In this document: piece by piece, positions 5,300-7,498 of the stretch
How positions within the stretch are numbered: position 1 is the first letter of the stretch
Layout of the letters: each line of letters opens with the position of its first letter
From: Candidatus Acetothermia bacterium
GTDB taxonomy: Bacteria; Bipolaricaulota; Bipolaricaulia; Bipolaricaulales; Bipolaricaulaceae
Length of the DNA: 7,498 nt
Reading direction: 5' to 3'
Assembly (NCBI GenBank): GCA_003551325.1
Contig: PUMK01000169.1
Location: 1-7,498 of the forward strand
The notes under the pieces: model-generated
Database searches by the model: none
What the model was told of the DNA's origin: nothing
Seen by the model: only the letters and a program-made list of their open reading frames with translations
Position numbers and translations under genes: made by a program

Positions 5300-6953
5300 A
5301 TTGCGGGTTCAGGATTTCCGCGATGTCCTCCGCCGGTGCACCGATCGGCTTGAGGTCGAACACCTCGCTCAACACGCCGAGTACCTCGGGCGTGATGAAA
5401 GCTGGAAGGCTTGGTCCCAGGCGCATTCCCCGCATACCCAGATGGAGCAGTGTGAGCAAGATCGCGACGGCCTTCTGTTCGTACCACGAGAGGATGAGCG
5501 ACAGAGGCAACGCGTTCAGGTCAACACCCGCGGATTCGGCGAGTGCACCGGCAAGCCGGATCGCGGCATAGGCATCGTTACACTGCCCCACATCGATCAG
5601 CCGCGGAAGTCCGGCGAGCTCGCCGAACGCGAGCTTGTTGAACCGGTACTTGCCGCAAGCGAGCGTCATGATCAGGCAGTCATCGGGTACGGAGCCAGCG
5701 AGCTCCGTGTAGTAGTTCCTCCCTGACTTGGCACCGTCACACCCACCGATGAGGAACACATGCCGCAGCTTGCCCGCCTTAATGAGGTTTAACAACGAAC
5801 CGGCCGCATCCAGCAGCGTCTTCCGTCCAAAACCGACGGTGATCGTCTGCTCAGGGGTATCCTCGGCAAATCCAGGAGCAGCCAAAGCCGCCTCGATCAC
5901 CGGACTGAAGTCGCGGTCTTCGACATGGCGAACCCCCGGCCATGCAACGAGGTGTGAGGTGAAGATACGATCCTTGTAGCGCTCAACTGGCTTCTGTATG
6001 CAGTTGGTCGTCATGAGAATTGCGCCGGGGAACGCGTCAAACTCACGTTGCTGGTCCTGCCATGCTCCTCCGTAGTTTCCCACCAGATGTGGGAAGCGTC
6101 TCAGCTCGGGATAACCGTGGGCAGGGAGCATCTCTCCGTGCGTGTAGACGTTGATCCCCTTGCCCTCGGTCTGGCGTAGGAGTTCATGGAGGTCCCGAAG
6201 ATCGTGCCCGGAGACGACAATAGCCTTGCCTGCCGCCGGGGTAACCCGTACCTCGGTCGGGGTGGGATCACCGAAGGCCTTCGTGTGTCCCTGATCAAGG
6301 CACGCCATAGCCCTGAGGTTGGCCTCCCCACAGCGCAGGGCCAGCGCCAACAGACCGTCACGATCTTGGCCACCCTCCAACAAGGAAGCCAATGCCTCGT
6401 GGAAGAACGCATACACACGCTCGTCCTCCTCGCCAAGCGACCGTGCATGAACGGCGTATGCGGCAGCTCCCTTGAGCCCATACAGGATCAGCTCCGCCAG
6501 GCCCGTACGTTCCGCCCCATCGGCTGTGATCCGTTTGTCCGGGGCCACAGTCCGACCGATCGAGGCAAGGGTGTCTACGTCTCTGGCCTCACCCACAACA
6601 ACTTGGTTGGGTAGGTGTTCGGCGGTACCCCCTTTGGCACGCACGCCCTTGAGGTAAAGCGCCTCGGCCAGCATGCGCACACGCAGCGCCTCATCAACCA
6701 TGCTTGCCAGACGCTCCGCATCGAAATTCACGTTGGTCACCGTTGTGAACAACGCCTCGGGGACGAAGGCATCGACGTTGTCGTCGGATGCCCCTAACCC
6801 GCGCGCCTTGTGAGCAAACCAGCCGATTTCCTTGGTGATCTGCACGAGCAGGTCTTGCATGCCAGCCACCACCGGGTCCTTGCCACACACACCCACCGTA
6901 GCACAGCCTCGACCCCCAGCCGTTTGTTCACACTGATAACAGAACATACGCAT
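5298..6953 (-). CDS. hcp: Hybrid cluster protein (hydroxylamine reductase family)
   Basis: Cytoplasmic iron-sulfur enzyme carrying a proximal cubane and the hybrid Fe-S-O cluster. Family members reduce hydroxylamine in vitro, and in E. coli Hcp is a high-affinity nitric oxide reductase also linked to protein S-nitrosylation. The protein is complete at 551 residues, the usual length for members with the N-terminal helical domain. N-terminal cysteines C5, C8, C17 and C23 have spacing CX2CX8CX5C, as in the Desulfovibrio type that binds [4Fe-4S], unlike the longer spacing of E. coli. All eight hybrid-cluster ligands are identifiable by their contexts: H250 (SGHDL), E274 (HGEML), C318 (TTNCIQ), C405 (IGGCDGAKSG, the persulfide position), C433 (LACGKYRFNK), C458 (VGQCNDAY), E492 and K494 (WYEQKA). 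The protein should be active. The start at 6953 is chosen over the ATG at 6947 because AGGAGG lies 6 bases upstream. It overlaps the regulator gene's stop by one base. No Hcr-type reductase is in the window. Confidence 0.97.
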   Translation of the reverse strand: MRMFCYQCEQTAGGRGCATVGVCGKDPVVAGMQDLLVQITKEIGWFAHKARGLGASDDNVDAFVPEALFTTVTNVNFDAERLASMVDEALRVRMLAEALYLKGVRAKGGTAEHLPNQVVVGEARDVDTLASIGRTVAPDKRITADGAERTGLAELILYGLKGAAAYAVHARSLGEEDERVYAFFHEALASLLEGGQDRDGLLALALRCGEANLRAMACLDQGHTKAFGDPTPTEVRVTPAAGKAIVVSGHDLRDLHELLRQTEGKGINVYTHGEMLPAHGYPELRRFPHLVGNYGGAWQDQQREFDAFPGAILMTTNCIQKPVERYKDRIFTSHLVAWPGVRHVEDRDFSPVIEAALAAPGFAEDTPEQTITVGFGRKTLLDAAGSLLNLIKAGKLRHVFLIGGCDGAKSGRNYYTELAGSVPDDCLIMTLACGKYRFNKLAFGELAGLPRLIDVGQCNDAYAAIRLAGALAESAGVDLNALPLSLILSWYEQKAVAILLTLLHLGMRGMRLGPSLPAFITPEVLGVLSEVFDLKPIGAPAEDIAEILNPQ

Positions 6954-7387
6954 CAGGCTCCTCCTTGGAAGGCTTCCTCAAACCCATCGTTCAGATGGGC
7001 AACTTTGGCGGTGTTAAGCCGATCCCAGACTGCCCTGTTAAGGTCCTGCATGATCCCTCCCAGCACGCATACGCCCAACGGACATCGTGGATGCCCCATC
7101 AGGCACGTTGCAGGGCGCAGAGGACCTTCCACAGCCTCGATCACCTGCAGCAGCGACATCGTTGGACCCTCGGGACTCAAGGAAACGCCCCCTCCAGGGC
7201 CACGGAACGTCTCCACAACACCCGAGCGGGCCAGTCGCTGGATCACCTTCGTTAGGTGAGCATGGGAAACGCAGAACTCCTTCGCCAACGCAGCGGAGGG
7301 CAATCGCTCACCAGGCCGGGAAACAAGGTACGCGGCCGTGTGCAGGGCTAACGCTGCGGCTTCCGACAGTCCCAATAGGTTTCTCAT
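6953..7387 (-). CDS. Rrf2-family transcriptional regulator with three clustered cysteines (NsrR/IscR-like)
   Basis: DNA-binding repressor of the Rrf2 family, 144 residues, a normal length. The winged helix-turn-helix spans about 8-70, including 'LPSAALAKEFCVSHAHLTKV' (29-48), 'VIQRLARSGVVET' and the wing 'FRGPGGGVSLSPEG' (61-74). A dimerisation helix follows near 78-87 (SLLQVIEAVEG). Three cysteines at 95, 102 and 107 sit where NsrR and IscR bind an iron-sulfur cluster, but the spacing is CX6CX4C rather than the CX5CX5C or CX4CX5C of well-studied members. C39 is an extra cysteine in the recognition helix region. Its TGA overlaps the hcp ATG as TGATG, implying translational coupling and that hcp is its main target. 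Nitric oxide or iron-sulfur status is the likely signal, by analogy with NsrR. The ATG at 7387 has GAGG four bases upstream. Confidence 0.92.
   Translation of the reverse strand: MRNLLGLSEAAALALHTAAYLVSRPGERLPSAALAKEFCVSHAHLTKVIQRLARSGVVETFRGPGGGVSLSPEGPTMSLLQVIEAVEGPLRPATCLMGHPRCPLGVCVLGGIMQDLNRAVWDRLNTAKVAHLNDGFEEAFQGGA
6960..6965 (-). promoter_or_regulatory. hcp ribosome-binding site inside the regulator gene
   Basis: The coding strand reads AGGAGG six bases before the ATG at 6953. The site lies within the last codons of the Rrf2 gene. It selects the first of two in-frame ATGs and makes hcp translation strong even though the two genes overlap. Confidence 0.8.
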
Positions 7388-7409
7388 GGTGCCTCACTAA
7401 AAGTATACT
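7381..7409 (+). promoter_or_regulatory. Possible divergent promoter on the + strand
   Basis: TTCTCA (7381-7386, 4 of 6 to -35) and TATACT (7404-7409, 5 of 6 to -10) are 17 bases apart. Transcription would start near 7416 and run towards an ATG at 7462. The -10 lies inside the 20-bp dyad, so one operator could control both directions. The -35 would fall in the first codons of the regulator gene. Confidence 0.25.
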
Positions 7410-7422
7410 AGTACTGGAATAC
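7403..7422. promoter_or_regulatory. 20-bp inverted repeat, candidate operator for the Rrf2 regulator
   Basis: The + strand reads GTATACTAGTACTGGAATAC. Its reverse complement matches at 16 of 20 positions, with outer arms GTAT/ATAC and a central AGTACT. It lies 15 bases upstream of the regulator's ATG in a short A+T-rich island, and overlaps the presumed -10 and spacer of the minus-strand promoter. Repressor binding here would shut off the Rrf2-hcp operon. It does not obviously match the E. coli NsrR consensus. Confidence 0.5.
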
Positions 7423-7433
7423 GTTTTTTGCAA
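7405..7433 (-). promoter_or_regulatory. Candidate promoter of the Rrf2-hcp operon
   Basis: On the minus strand TTGCAA (7428-7433, 4 of 6 to the -35 consensus) and TAGTAT (7405-7410, 4 of 6 to -10) are separated by 17 bases. A better -10-like hexamer, TATACT (7402-7407), overlaps it but would need a 20-base spacer. The exact boxes are uncertain, but this is the only A+T-rich stretch upstream of the regulator. Confidence 0.4.
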
Positions 7434-7461
7434 GGTGCACACAGGGGCGGATCTTGACGTC

Positions 7462-7498
7462 ATGAACGCCACTGCCTACGATCATCGCGAGGGGATGA
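7462..7498 (+). CDS. Possible start of a divergent gene, truncated by window edge
   Basis: An ATG opens a frame of 12 complete codons (MNATAYDHREGM) that is still open at the window end. Upstream, AGGGGCGG (7443-7450) is a purine-rich candidate ribosome-binding site, but 11 bases away is longer than ideal. The frame also extends upstream to a GTG at 7435. Too little is visible to recognise a product. It is listed because it lies opposite the Rrf2 gene, downstream of a plausible divergent promoter. Confidence 0.22.
   Translation, partial: MNATAYDHREGM

Noticed and set aside
7423..7430. T-run GTTTTTTG as an intrinsic terminator on the + strand
   Set aside because: No stable hairpin of the right kind precedes it; the region fits promoter and operator sequence upstream of the Rrf2 gene better.

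Overview
The window is GC-rich bacterial DNA carrying one truncated gene on the + strand, four complete genes on the - strand, and possibly the first codons of a divergent gene at the right edge. The organism is probably an anaerobe or microaerophile. It has a hybrid cluster protein of the type with an N-terminal CX2CX8CX5C iron-sulfur site, and exported proteins built from pre-peptidase C-terminal (PPC) and right-handed beta-helix repeats. The opening of the beta-helix protein (a prolyl-glycine start, an 'AFIDEALPGTVICL' strand, then 'SLTLRGAG') resembles beta-helix proteins I associate with deep-branching uncultured anaerobes such as Bipolaricaulota/Acetothermia. That placement is an impression and is not proven by the sequence.

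Layout, left to right. Positions 1-756 (+) hold the C-terminal three quarters of a FecCD/BtuC-type ABC importer permease for iron-siderophore, haem or cobalamin; its first transmembrane helices lie outside the window. A 206-base convergent gap follows. Positions 963-2738 (-) encode a secreted 591-residue protein with a signal peptide, two PPC-like beta domains, a Pro/Asp-rich linker, a domain bracketed by the protein's only two cysteines, and a terminal beta domain. A 275-base non-coding gap with one long stem-loop separates it from 3014-5176 (-), a secreted 720-residue right-handed beta-helix protein. Its central coils are regular and it ends in a large unrecognised domain with six clustered cysteines. 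After another 121 bases comes 5298-6953 (-), a complete hybrid cluster protein (hcp). Its start overlaps by one base the stop of 6953-7387 (-), an Rrf2-family regulator with three cysteines.

How they fit together. The clearest functional unit is the Rrf2-hcp pair, which is translationally coupled. An imperfect 20-bp dyad lies over the presumed promoter just upstream, which fits an autoregulated iron-sulfur sensor (NsrR-like) controlling a nitric-oxide or nitrosative-stress enzyme. The two exported proteins downstream lie on the same strand with their own strong ribosome-binding sites, but the gaps are large enough that they may be transcribed separately. The sequence gives no direct functional link between them and hcp. 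I saw no tRNA, rRNA, CRISPR array, insertion sequence or clear intrinsic terminator. The least explained material is the C-terminal half of each exported protein.
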